A stretch of 43,660 nt of DNA from JBDKJS01 sp039806065. Lineage in GTDB: Bacteria > Bacteroidota > Bacteroidia > AKYH767-A > 2013-40CM-41-45. Location: NCBI GenBank assembly GCA_039806065.1, contig JBDKJS010000190.1, forward strand, positions 1 to 43,660. The letters run 5' to 3'. Below the pieces are notes generated by a model, which had not been told where the DNA came from, searched no databases, and saw only the letters and a list, made by a program, of their open reading frames with translations. This document shows, one piece after another, positions 1 to 7,562 of the stretch (positions are counted from its first letter, which is position 1; the number at the start of each line of letters is the position of its first letter). The position numbers and the translations under genes were made by a program.

Positions 1-562
1 GGTGGAATACGATTAAAGTCAACACCCCAGTGGTGATGGCGGCATCAGCAATATTAAACACATGGGGAAACACCTCATTGCCCCCTATCCAGGGCATCCA
101 TTGCGGCCACTGGGCATGGAAATAAATCATGTCCACTACTTTGCCATGCAGGGCAGTGCTATACCCTCCTGATTCAGGAAGCAAGGTTGCTACTGTAATA
201 GGGCTGCTTTCGCTAAACAATAGGCCATAGCATAAGCTGTCTATGATATTGCCAACAGCGCCAGCAAAAATAAGGCTAAAGCATGCTATGACTCCAGTCT
301 TTTGTTTGGTTTTTATAAGATTGTATATTAAAATACCAATACCACCAACGAGCAATATTCTAAGTGAACTCAGTAATATTTTGCCCCAGCTACCACCCAA
401 TTCAAGGCCAAATGCCATTCCATTGTTTTCAATAAAATGAAGCAGCAGCCAATTGCCTATTAATGGCTTTTCATAGCCGATAGCGAAATGGGTTTTAATA
501 TAAATTTTTAAAAACTGATCGGCAGCAAGAATAATGGCAATGATGGTGAGGGCTCTTTTCAA
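1..562 (-). CDS. lspA: Lipoprotein signal peptidase (signal peptidase II), partial, C-terminus beyond left edge
   Basis: This is a polytopic inner-membrane aspartyl protease that cleaves the signal peptide of diacylglyceryl-modified prolipoproteins. The reverse strand translates as a hydrophobic protein with the expected LspA landmarks in order: an early AADQ motif (about residue 15), ENNGMAFG (about residue 47), GNIID (first catalytic Asp region) and, near the left edge, FNIADAA (second catalytic Asp). A roughly 50-residue insert between the two Asp motifs is usual for Bacteroidota LspA. The frame is open to base 1, so the C-terminus is missing. An in-frame TAA lies a few codons upstream and there is no ATG between it and the conserved region, so a TTG start at 560-562 is most likely. 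A weak -7-like element (one mismatch) lies at 571-578. It is the last visible gene of the ileS > TraR-like > lspA unit. Confidence 0.9.
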   Translation of the reverse strand, partial: MKRALTIIAIILAADQFLKIYIKTHFAIGYEKPLIGNWLLLHFIENNGMAFGLELGGSWGKILLSSLRILLVGGIGILIYNLIKTKQKTGVIACFSLIFAGAVGNIIDSLCYGLLFSESSPITVATLLPESGGYSTALHGKVVDMIYFHAQWPQWMPWIGGNEVFPHVFNIADAAITTGVLTLIVFH

Positions 563-673
563 TGTTGGCAGAAATATAAATTAAATGCAGGTAAAAGTAA
601 AAACAAAAAAGCAAAACAGTTGATGTAGGATCAAGCTATTTTGCTTCTAAAAATGTAAATAAGTATTAGCGTG

Positions 674-1567
674 CTAGTCGCGGTATTGATTGAGCTTTGC
701 TTCAATACTTTGAGTGGTAACAGGAACAGCTTTCAGTCTTTCTTTAGGAATGAGCTTTCCAGTAACCCTGCAGATGCCATATGTTTTATTTTCAATTCTC
801 ATTAGGGCAGCTTCTAACTGTTCAATGAATTTCTTTTGGCGGCCGGCCAGTGCAGCGGCTTCTTCTTTAGCAAGGCTATCGCTGCCATCTTCCAGCATTT
901 TGAAAGTGCTAGCCGTATCGTCAGTACCGTGTTCGTTGGCGCTATTAAGTTGTGCTTGAGAAAGAACCAATTCTTTGCGTGTTTCTTCTAATTTTTTTAA
1001 GACAATTTGTTTAAACTCGGCCAATTCACTATCGTTATACCTCGATCTGGTATCGGTGCTTTTAGGCGCATTGGCTGGGATCCTATTTTGATCTCTTTTG
1101 ATATAACCGATCTGGGTTTGTTTGTGTTGGATGGTTGCTAGTGTAGGGCGAGCCGGAGTATTGGCAGCAGTTTCACCATCGCCATTATTTTTCATTGCGT
1201 TTTTAGCCCTGCCTCTACCTCTTTCAGGTTTGGGCAAAGCAACTTTAGGAGCAGGAGTGGGTTTGGCAACTATTTTTTCAGCCTTGGGTGCTTTCGCTAC
1301 TTTAATGGGTTTGGCTGGCTTTGCTGGTTTTTTGGCCTCAATTTTAGCTGGCTTAACTGGTTTAGCGGGTTTTTTTGCTACAACTTTAGCTTTAGGAGCT
1401 GCTGCTTTTGCAGCTGGTTTTGTTTTCTTCGCTACCGGTTTTACTACTTTTTTAGCTACAGGCTTGGTCGTCTTTTTTACAGACGATTTTTTTGCAGGTG
1501 CTTTTTTAGCAGCTGGTTTGCTTACTTTTTTCGGTGCTACCTTCTTTTTTACAACCTTCTTTGCCAT
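674..1567 (-). CDS. TraR/DksA family protein with lysine/alanine/proline-rich N-terminal tail and degenerate zinc finger
   Basis: The protein is 297 aa. Residues 1-120 are a low-complexity Lys/Ala/Pro tail of AKKP-type repeats resembling histone H1-like proteins. Residues 175-297 form the TraR/DksA-type helical hairpin and C-terminal domain. The finger region reads YGICRVTGKLIPKERLKAVP, which matches the family, but only the first of four zinc cysteines is kept (C266). The others are T269, S287 and A290, so zinc binding looks lost. A DGSDSLA segment lies in the presumed coiled-coil tip region and is close to the DxxDxA tip motif of DksA. DksA-type proteins act in the RNA polymerase secondary channel. 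Whether this one does, or binds DNA through its basic tail, is inference. It starts 12 nt after ileS and is probably co-transcribed with it. Confidence 0.85.
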   Translation of the reverse strand: MAKKVVKKKVAPKKVSKPAAKKAPAKKSSVKKTTKPVAKKVVKPVAKKTKPAAKAAAPKAKVVAKKPAKPVKPAKIEAKKPAKPAKPIKVAKAPKAEKIVAKPTPAPKVALPKPERGRGRAKNAMKNNGDGETAANTPARPTLATIQHKQTQIGYIKRDQNRIPANAPKSTDTRSRYNDSELAEFKQIVLKKLEETRKELVLSQAQLNSANEHGTDDTASTFKMLEDGSDSLAKEEAAALAGRQKKFIEQLEAALMRIENKTYGICRVTGKLIPKERLKAVPVTTQSIEAKLNQYRD

Positions 1568-1579
1568 AATAAACGGGCT

Positions 1580-4500
1580 TTAGTTTTTAGTTATTTCTAC
1601 TTGAGTTACTAGATTTTCTTCTACTTCAATGGCCGCAACCATATTGCTAGAAGGCAATTTTTGAACAAATTCGAAAGAATTTGCTAAAATTTCCGCGCAA
1701 ATATAATCTTTATTGTTCACCAGCGATGTTTCTATGGCTGGGGAAGAGAGTATTTTGAGGTTAATTTTATCGGTCACTTCAAAGCCCTTTTCTTTTCGTA
1801 GGTTTTGAATGCGATTAATGAATTCTCGAGCCAAACCCTCTTCGCGCAAGGCAGGCGATATAGTGGTATCTAAAGCTACGGTTAGGCCAGCTTCACTCAC
1901 CACTTGCCACCCAGGCACCTCTTCTGAGTGAATTTCTACATCCTCAGTAGTGATGGCAATGGTTTGTTCGCCCATGGTAATCGATAATGTTCCCTGCTGT
2001 TCGATGGCGTTTATTTGATTTTGATCAAATGCATTGATAGCGGCAGCAATATCTTTCATTAATGGGCCTACTTTTTTACCCAATGATTTAAAGTTGGGTT
2101 TTATTTTCTTTTTAATAAGACCGCTATCGGCAGTTAAAAATTGTAATTCTTTCACATTTACTTCGGCCATGATCAATTCTTTCACTGCTTGAATGTGCTG
2201 CATGGTGTCGTGGTCGGTAACGGGAAGCAGTATTTTTTGCAGCGGTTGACGCACCTTTATATTCACTTTTTTGCGAAGCGATAAAACCATAGAGCTAATT
2301 TGTTGAGCAAGTTCCATTCGCTGTTCTAGCGCCTTGTCCACTGCGGATTCATCATAAATAGGGAAGTAACTGTGGTGAACAGATTTAACAGTTTGCCTAT
2401 TGGTAACGTTGTTTAAATCTGTAAACAAACGTTCGGCAAAAAATGGTGCTATCGGGCTCATTAATTGTGCTACTACTTCAAGGCAGGTATAAAGGGTTTG
2501 ATAGGCAGCTATTTTATCGGTGCTATATTCTCCTTTCCAGAATCTTCTTCTGCACAAGCGCACATACCAGTTGCTCAGGTAATCGCTCACAAATGTTCCA
2601 ATGGCTCTTGCAGCTTTGGTAGGTTCATAATCAGCAAGGGCAAGATCAACTGTGTGAATGAGGGTATTTAACTCTGATAAAATCCATCGGTCCAGTTCCG
2701 GTCTTGATGCCAAGGGTACAGGATTTTCTTTAAAGTTAAAACCATCTATGTTGGCATACAAGGCAAAGAAGGCATACGTATTGTGGAGGGTGCCAAAAAA
2801 TTTTCTTTGCACATCACCAATTCCTTCCAGGTTAAATTTTAAATTATCCCACGGTTGTGCATTGGCTATCATGTACCACCTGGTGGCATCAGGACCATAT
2901 TTAGCTAGTGTGTCAAATGGATCAACTGCATTGCCTAGGCGTTTGCTCATTTTATTTCCATTTTTATCTAATACCAATCCATTGCTCACCACATTTTTAA
3001 AAGCCACACTGTCAAACAACATTGAGGCAATGGCATGTAAGGTAAAAAACCAACCTCTGGTTTGATCTACGCCTTCGGCAATAAAATCGGCACAGCCCAA
3101 ACCTTTACCAAAGGGAGCTTGGTGTTGTCCAACAAAATGGTGTTGTGCATAAGGCATGGCACCACTATCAAACCAAACATCAATCAAATCAGCTTCGCGA
3201 TACATGGGCATGCCATTATCAGCAACTAAAATTACATCGTCAATAAATGGCCTATGTAGATCAAAGGAATCTTTATTGTTGGCGTCAATGGATGATGGAT
3301 AAGGATTAGCCGACATTAATCCTGCGGCAATGGCTTTTTCAATTTCTGCATGCAGCTGTGCCAATGAGCCTATGCATTTTTCGTGAGCACTGTCTTGAGT
3401 GCGCCAAATAGGAAGCGGAATGCCCCAATAGCGGGAACGTGATAAATTCCAGTCAACCAAATTTTCGAGCCAATTGCCAAAGCGGCCAGTGCCAGTACTT
3501 TCCGGCTTCCAATTAATGGTTTTGTTGAGAGCTATCATTTTATCCTTAGCGGCTGTGGTTCTAATAAACCAAGAGTCGAGCGGATAATAAAGGATGGGTT
3601 TGTCTGTTCTCCAGCAATGCGGATAGTTATGGTCATATTTTTCTATCTTAAAAGCTTTGCCTTCTATTTTTAATTTTAAAGCTATGCGTTCGTCAACACT
3701 TAAATACTTATCTAATTTTGGAATAATGCTTTTAAGGGTTAGCTGTTGTTGCGTGAGGGCTGCAGCTTTTTGAGAGTCGGTAAGGTACTGTTCTTTTACA
3801 GGTTCGCCAGCAAAACCAAAAACCGGGTCCTTCACTTCATCAGTGAATTTTCCTTGCTTATTAACCAAGGTAAGGTTTCCCAGCTGATGTTGTTGGGCAG
3901 TTCTAAAGTCATCGGCCCCGAAACTAGGAGCTAAATGAACTATGCCCGTACCGTCTTCAGTACTCACAAAATCGCCCACTACCACTTTAAAGCTGTCGCC
4001 ATCTTGAGGGGTAGCATAAGGAAGGAGTTGGTGGTAGTAAATACCAGCTAGTTGATGTCCTTTAGCAGTCCCAATTATTCGATAAGGGATGTTTTTACCA
4101 TCAGATTGATAATCTTCAAGAGCAAGGGCTTCATTTTTTGGGTTAAAATATTTTCCAATTAGCGCTTGAGCAATAATAACAACTACCGGTTGATGACTGT
4201 ATTGGTTAAACGTTTGCACAAATGCATAATCAATATTTTTGCCAACAGCCAAACCAGTATTGCTGGGCAATGTCCAAGGAGTAGTGGTCCATGCAAGCAA
4301 GTATAATGGGTGATTGGTGGGCCAAAATTTTTCATTTTGAATGATCGGGTGGGCAGCACTTTTGGTTGCATCAACGGCAAACTGAGCTACAATGGTAGTA
4401 TCCTTTACTTCTTTATAAGTGCCTGGTTGATTTAGTTCGTGCGAGCTAAGTCCGGTTCCGGCAGCAGGTGAATAGGGCTGAATGGTGTAGCCCTTATAGA

Positions 4501-5020
4501 GTAAATTTTTTTGGTAGAGTTGACCTAATAAATACCAGCAGCTCTCAATGTAATAATTTTCAAAAGTGATATACGGATTTTCTAAGTCAACCCAATAGCC
4601 CATTTTGCGGGTAAGATCGTCCCATACTTCTTTATATTTCATCACCTCCTTGCGGCAAGCCTTGTTATAATCGGCTATGGAGATTTTTTTTCCGATATCT
4701 TCTTTAGTGATGCCCAATGTTTTTTCAACGCTTAGTTCAATAGGAAGTCCATGAGTATCCCATCCGCCTTTGCGTTCAACTTTGAACCCTTTGAGTGTTT
4801 TATACCTACAAAAAATATCTTTTATGGCTCGGGCCATCACGTGGTGAATTCCGGGCAATCCATTAGCACTGGGAGGTCCTTCGTAAAATACGAATGGAGG
4901 GGCAGCTTCCCGCTCGGTGATGCTGGCTTCGAATACTTGTTCTTTTTGCCACCACTGTAAAATTTCATCAGCCAATTGCGGTAAGTTAAGTTGCTGATAT
5001 TCTTTGTATTTATTCGCCAT
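1580..5020 (-). CDS. ileS: Isoleucyl-tRNA synthetase, type 2 (IleRS2) with GxHH signature
   Basis: This cytoplasmic class I synthetase charges tRNA-Ile. At 1146 aa it is longer than type 1 bacterial IleRS (about 930 aa) and matches the eukaryote-like type 2 form. The first signature lies in ANGLPGIHHVMARAIKD. At the HxGH position it reads G57-I-H59-H60, so residues 1 and 3 of the motif are exchanged. The second signature is KMSKR (residues 690-694). The CP1 editing domain lies between them (WTTTPWTLPSN about 245-255; GTGIVHLAPSFG about 355-366), followed by the anticodon-binding and C-terminal regions. Type 2 enzymes are generally tolerant to mupirocin, and natural GxHH variants have been reported as hyper-resistant. 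Resistance here is inference. The start at 5020 follows a perfect -7 element at 5044-5051. Confidence 0.97.
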   Translation of the reverse strand: MANKYKEYQQLNLPQLADEILQWWQKEQVFEASITEREAAPPFVFYEGPPSANGLPGIHHVMARAIKDIFCRYKTLKGFKVERKGGWDTHGLPIELSVEKTLGITKEDIGKKISIADYNKACRKEVMKYKEVWDDLTRKMGYWVDLENPYITFENYYIESCWYLLGQLYQKNLLYKGYTIQPYSPAAGTGLSSHELNQPGTYKEVKDTTIVAQFAVDATKSAAHPIIQNEKFWPTNHPLYLLAWTTTPWTLPSNTGLAVGKNIDYAFVQTFNQYSHQPVVVIIAQALIGKYFNPKNEALALEDYQSDGKNIPYRIIGTAKGHQLAGIYYHQLLPYATPQDGDSFKVVVGDFVSTEDGTGIVHLAPSFGADDFRTAQQHQLGNLTLVNKQGKFTDEVKDPVFGFAGEPVKEQYLTDSQKAAALTQQQLTLKSIIPKLDKYLSVDERIALKLKIEGKAFKIEKYDHNYPHCWRTDKPILYYPLDSWFIRTTAAKDKMIALNKTINWKPESTGTGRFGNWLENLVDWNLSRSRYWGIPLPIWRTQDSAHEKCIGSLAQLHAEIEKAIAAGLMSANPYPSSIDANNKDSFDLHRPFIDDVILVADNGMPMYREADLIDVWFDSGAMPYAQHHFVGQHQAPFGKGLGCADFIAEGVDQTRGWFFTLHAIASMLFDSVAFKNVVSNGLVLDKNGNKMSKRLGNAVDPFDTLAKYGPDATRWYMIANAQPWDNLKFNLEGIGDVQRKFFGTLHNTYAFFALYANIDGFNFKENPVPLASRPELDRWILSELNTLIHTVDLALADYEPTKAARAIGTFVSDYLSNWYVRLCRRRFWKGEYSTDKIAAYQTLYTCLEVVAQLMSPIAPFFAERLFTDLNNVTNRQTVKSVHHSYFPIYDESAVDKALEQRMELAQQISSMVLSLRKKVNIKVRQPLQKILLPVTDHDTMQHIQAVKELIMAEVNVKELQFLTADSGLIKKKIKPNFKSLGKKVGPLMKDIAAAINAFDQNQINAIEQQGTLSITMGEQTIAITTEDVEIHSEEVPGWQVVSEAGLTVALDTTISPALREEGLAREFINRIQNLRKEKGFEVTDKINLKILSSPAIETSLVNNKDYICAEILANSFEFVQKLPSSNMVAAIEVEENLVTQVEITKN

Positions 5021-5043
5021 AAAATCAATCTAAAAAAGAGGGG

Positions 5044-5051
5044 CAAAATTA
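5044..5051 (-). promoter_or_regulatory. Bacteroidota -7 promoter element for ileS
   Basis: On the minus strand this reads TAATTTTG, a full match to TAnnTTTG, ending 23 nt before the ileS start. I see no convincing TTG-type -33 element at the usual distance. Confidence 0.55.
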
Positions 5052-5185
5052 AGAAAAAATGCTGAATGACTGACCGTTGTAAAATGGGAAATGAACCAAC
5101 AGATTGATTATACAAATGTCTAACAAAATAAAATAATGGCTAAATAATTTAAATCTTAAACCTTCGCAGACGACTTTCGTTTCCA

Positions 5186-5193
5186 TACCTTTG
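5186..5193 (+). promoter_or_regulatory. Bacteroidota -7 promoter element for the DUF4271/hemD unit
   Basis: It reads TACCTTTG, a full TAnnTTTG match. The ATG at 5200 lies 6 nt downstream, so the transcript would begin at or next to the start codon. A possible TTG start at 5191 lies inside the element and is therefore unlikely. Confidence 0.55.
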
Positions 5194-5199
5194 CCAGGC

Positions 5200-5994
5200 A
5201 TGCCAGATAGTAGCACCATAAATTTGATTGATACGCCCAGTGTAGCACCAGATGCCCCTCAAGCTGCTGCTCCCGCTGCCGCCATCAGTTTTTTTGGAGC
5301 ACACGAGTTGGCATTAAAAAACGAAGCTCCGGTAAATCATCCACAGGCCACGCCTGACTGGGTATTTCCAGTGATGGTACTATTTGTAGCCATTTTTGCT
5401 GCTTTGAAGGTGTATTATCAAAAATTTTTCATTCAAATACTCGCTAGTTTTTTTAATGCCACCTTGGCAAAACAAATTGTGCGGGATGAAAATATCTTTG
5501 TGCAGCGGGCTACATTGCTTTTGTCTATTGTGTTCAATTTAGTGGTAGCCATGCTGCTTTATTATACCAGCATAGCCTTGCACTGGAAGATTCCTGGCGA
5601 ACTCACGGGATTCATGCGCTTTTTGTTTTTTTCATTGTTAGTAGCATCGTTATATGCATCTAAATTTTTGGTGATCCGGTTGAGTGCAGCACTTTTAGGC
5701 AATGAGCGCGAAATGAACGCCTATATCTTCACCATTTTTTCTATCAATAATATATTGGGCATTCTACTCATCCCCATTCTTATACTCATGGCCTTTACCC
5801 ATCAGTTAAGTTTTATTCAATTGCTTAACGCAGCCTTAGCGATCAGCGCCATAGCTTATTTATTTAGGCTGGTGCGTGGGGTGCTCATAGGGTTGAATGC
5901 AAACACATTTAGTGGATTGTATTTATTTTTGTACCTTTGCGCCCTTGAATTGGCACCGCTTGCTGTGTTATTAAAATTTATTAGCAAGCTTTAA
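5200..5994 (+). CDS. DUF4271 domain integral membrane protein
   Basis: The protein is 264 aa from the ATG at 5200. I prefer this start over the upstream in-frame TTG at 5191, which sits inside the promoter element. An Ala/Pro-rich N-terminal stretch of about 55 residues is followed by about six to seven hydrophobic segments. The layout and conserved stretches (KQIVRDENIFVQRA; YIFTIFSINNILGI) match the DUF4271 family, which is confined to Bacteroidota. Its function is not known. It lies 47 nt upstream of hemD, a neighbour pairing I recall from other Bacteroidota. I see no catalytic motif and infer only an inner-membrane location. Confidence 0.8.
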   Translation: MPDSSTINLIDTPSVAPDAPQAAAPAAAISFFGAHELALKNEAPVNHPQATPDWVFPVMVLFVAIFAALKVYYQKFFIQILASFFNATLAKQIVRDENIFVQRATLLLSIVFNLVVAMLLYYTSIALHWKIPGELTGFMRFLFFSLLVASLYASKFLVIRLSAALLGNEREMNAYIFTIFSINNILGILLIPILILMAFTHQLSFIQLLNAALAISAIAYLFRLVRGVLIGLNANTFSGLYLFLYLCALELAPLAVLLKFISKL

Positions 5995-6041
5995 TTCGCA
6001 ACAAAAGACTTATAATTAATAATTAAAGAAAGATTCTGCTA

Positions 6042-6788
6042 ATGAAGGTAAAGAGCATTTTGGTAACGCAACCTAAGCCCGAAACCGACAAATCCCCTTA
6101 TTTCGACCTAGCAAAAAAATTTAATCTGAAGATAGATTTTCGCCCATTTATTCATGTGGAAGGGGTGAATGTTGCAGAATTTAAAAAGCAAAAGGTTTCG
6201 GTACTAGACCACTCCTCAGTGATCTTTACAAGCCGCAATGCAGCCGATCATTTTTTTAGAATATGTGCTGAGCTCAAATTGACGCCTCCTGAAACAATGA
6301 AGTATTTTTGTATCAGCGAAAGCACCGCCTACTATTTACAGAAATACATCGTTTACAGAAAGCGTAAAATATTTTTTGGCAAGCAAACCATTGCCGATTT
6401 GATGGATGTAATTAAAAAACATAAGACAGATAAGTTTTTGGTGCCCTGCACTGATATTCACAAGCAAGAGATTTTCGAAACGCTTGAAAAACAAAAGATA
6501 GCCTATACCAAAGCCATCATTTACAAAACAGTGGCCAGTGATTTAAGCGATTTGGAAAAAGTAAATTATGATGTGTTGGTATTTTTTAGTCCAAGTGGCA
6601 TTACTTCTTTGTATAAAAATTTTCCAAAGTTTAAGCAAAACAATACACGCATAGCAGCATTTGGTCCCAGCACAGCAAAGGCCGTGCATGATGCAGGCCT
6701 TAAACTAGACATAGCAGCACCTGTCCCCGCAGCCCCTAGCATGACCATGGCATTGGAACAGTACATCAAGAAGGCCAATAAGGGATAA
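6042..6788 (+). CDS. hemD: Uroporphyrinogen-III synthase
   Basis: The protein is 248 aa. It cyclises hydroxymethylbilane to uroporphyrinogen III with inversion of ring D, in cytoplasmic heme and siroheme synthesis. HemD sequences diverge strongly, and the call rests on the family layout of two lobes: an N-terminal lobe with SSVIFTSRNAADHFF (about 59-74) and a second lobe with DVLVFFSPSGITSLYKNFP (about 177-195) and the late motif RIAAFGPSTAKAVHDAG (about 203-219). The A-F-G-P-S/T-T-A pattern is the usual HemD hallmark. No strong promoter precedes it, so it probably shares a transcript with the DUF4271 gene. No other heme gene is nearby. Confidence 0.88.
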   Translation: MKVKSILVTQPKPETDKSPYFDLAKKFNLKIDFRPFIHVEGVNVAEFKKQKVSVLDHSSVIFTSRNAADHFFRICAELKLTPPETMKYFCISESTAYYLQKYIVYRKRKIFFGKQTIADLMDVIKKHKTDKFLVPCTDIHKQEIFETLEKQKIAYTKAIIYKTVASDLSDLEKVNYDVLVFFSPSGITSLYKNFPKFKQNNTRIAAFGPSTAKAVHDAGLKLDIAAPVPAAPSMTMALEQYIKKANKG

Positions 6789-6830
6789 TATTTTTAATAA
6801 TTTAAGTAAAAATTTTAGCTAAGTTCGTGA

Positions 6831-7223
6831 ATGGCTAATGATCAAAAATTTGGTTTCAGCAAAAGCGAGCGATTGTGTAGCAAGCGTAATTTAGAGCTTT
6901 TATTAGCCCAAGGTGAATCCATAAATCTCAGTGGGATAAAAGTAATCTACCGATTAATGGCACAGGCCAAGCCAGGATTCATGCAATTGGCCATAAGTGT
7001 ACCCAAAAGAAATTTTAAAAAAGCGGTAGATCGCAATCGCACCAAGCGATTGATACGGGAAGTTTTTCGCAAAGAGAAGCAATCAATCAACCACCTACTG
7101 CAGTTGAAGGAACAGAGTCTACATCTGCTAATAATATATTACTACAAACAGCTGCCTGACTTAAAACTATTAGTATCACAATTGACCAAAGCTTTCGCTG
7201 CTATTGAAAAAAGCATTAAATAA
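6831..7223 (+). CDS. rnpA: Ribonuclease P protein component
   Basis: The protein is 130 aa. It is the protein subunit of RNase P, which helps the catalytic RNA remove 5' leaders from pre-tRNAs. The family's basic signature is clear at residues 59-80 (KRNFKKAVDRNRTKRLIREV, then FR), including the RNR core at 68-70. The usual early block KSERLCSKRNLELL (about 11-24) is present. A TAAGTTCG sequence (one mismatch to TAnnTTTG) at 6820-6827 sits just 3 nt before the ATG. The gene overlaps yidD by 20 nt, the usual rnpA-yidD order. rpmH, often upstream, is replaced here by hemD. Confidence 0.95.
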   Translation: MANDQKFGFSKSERLCSKRNLELLLAQGESINLSGIKVIYRLMAQAKPGFMQLAISVPKRNFKKAVDRNRTKRLIREVFRKEKQSINHLLQLKEQSLHLLIIYYYKQLPDLKLLVSQLTKAFAAIEKSIK

Positions 7224-7434
7224 AATTATAAGCTTTCCCATAGTTATGATGGTGCGCCTTTATCAAGGAGCCATATCACCCTTACTCCCTAGGGCTTGCC
7301 GCTATGACCCTACTTGTTCGCAATACATGTTAGATGCAGTGGCTAAGTATGGCCCAATGCGTGGAGTGCTTAAAGGGGTGAAGCGGATATTAAAATGTCA
7401 TCCATGGGGAGGCCACGGCCACGATCCAGCATAG
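7204..7434 (+). CDS. yidD: Membrane protein insertion efficiency factor YidD
   Basis: The protein is 76 aa and matches the family in length. It is a small membrane-associated protein that aids YidC-dependent insertion of inner-membrane proteins. The core RLYQGAISPLLPRACRYDPT, the following CSQYMLDA and the ending KCHPWGGHGHDP are near-perfect YidD hallmarks, with the conserved Cys-rich pattern C-x(5)-C plus a later Cys. The start is a TTG at 7204 inside the end of rnpA. It restores the KKALNKI lead-in typical of the family. ATGs at 7246 and 7249 would remove that helix. Overlap with rnpA suggests translational coupling. Confidence 0.93.
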   Translation: MKKALNKIISFPIVMMVRLYQGAISPLLPRACRYDPTCSQYMLDAVAKYGPMRGVLKGVKRILKCHPWGGHGHDPA

Positions 7435-7548
7435 CTATCTTACCACTTTGAGCATAAAAAGTAACCAACCATCTGCCAACCACCTATTGGCATTATCCGC
7501 TTGCCGGTTGCACAATAGCCATGCGTATCCTAGCGTTCATGTATTGCC

Positions 7549-7556
7549 TATCTTTA
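7549..7556 (+). promoter_or_regulatory. -7-like promoter element for the S41 protease gene
   Basis: It reads TATCTTTA, one mismatch to TAnnTTTG, and ends 6 nt before the ATG at 7563. The spacing matches that at the DUF4271 gene and supports the 7563 start rather than the ATG at 7521. Confidence 0.35.
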
Positions 7557-7562
7557 CAGCCT

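Noticed and set aside
1122..1583. 153-codon plus-strand open frame opposite the TraR/DksA-like gene
   Set aside because: It is the shadow of the Lys/Ala repeats on the other strand. Its Ala/Gly/Phe-rich translation has no family likeness and the opposing gene is clear.
4837..5115. 92-codon minus-strand open frame over the start of ileS
   Set aside because: It runs in another frame through the strongly conserved IleRS N-terminus and the ileS promoter element.
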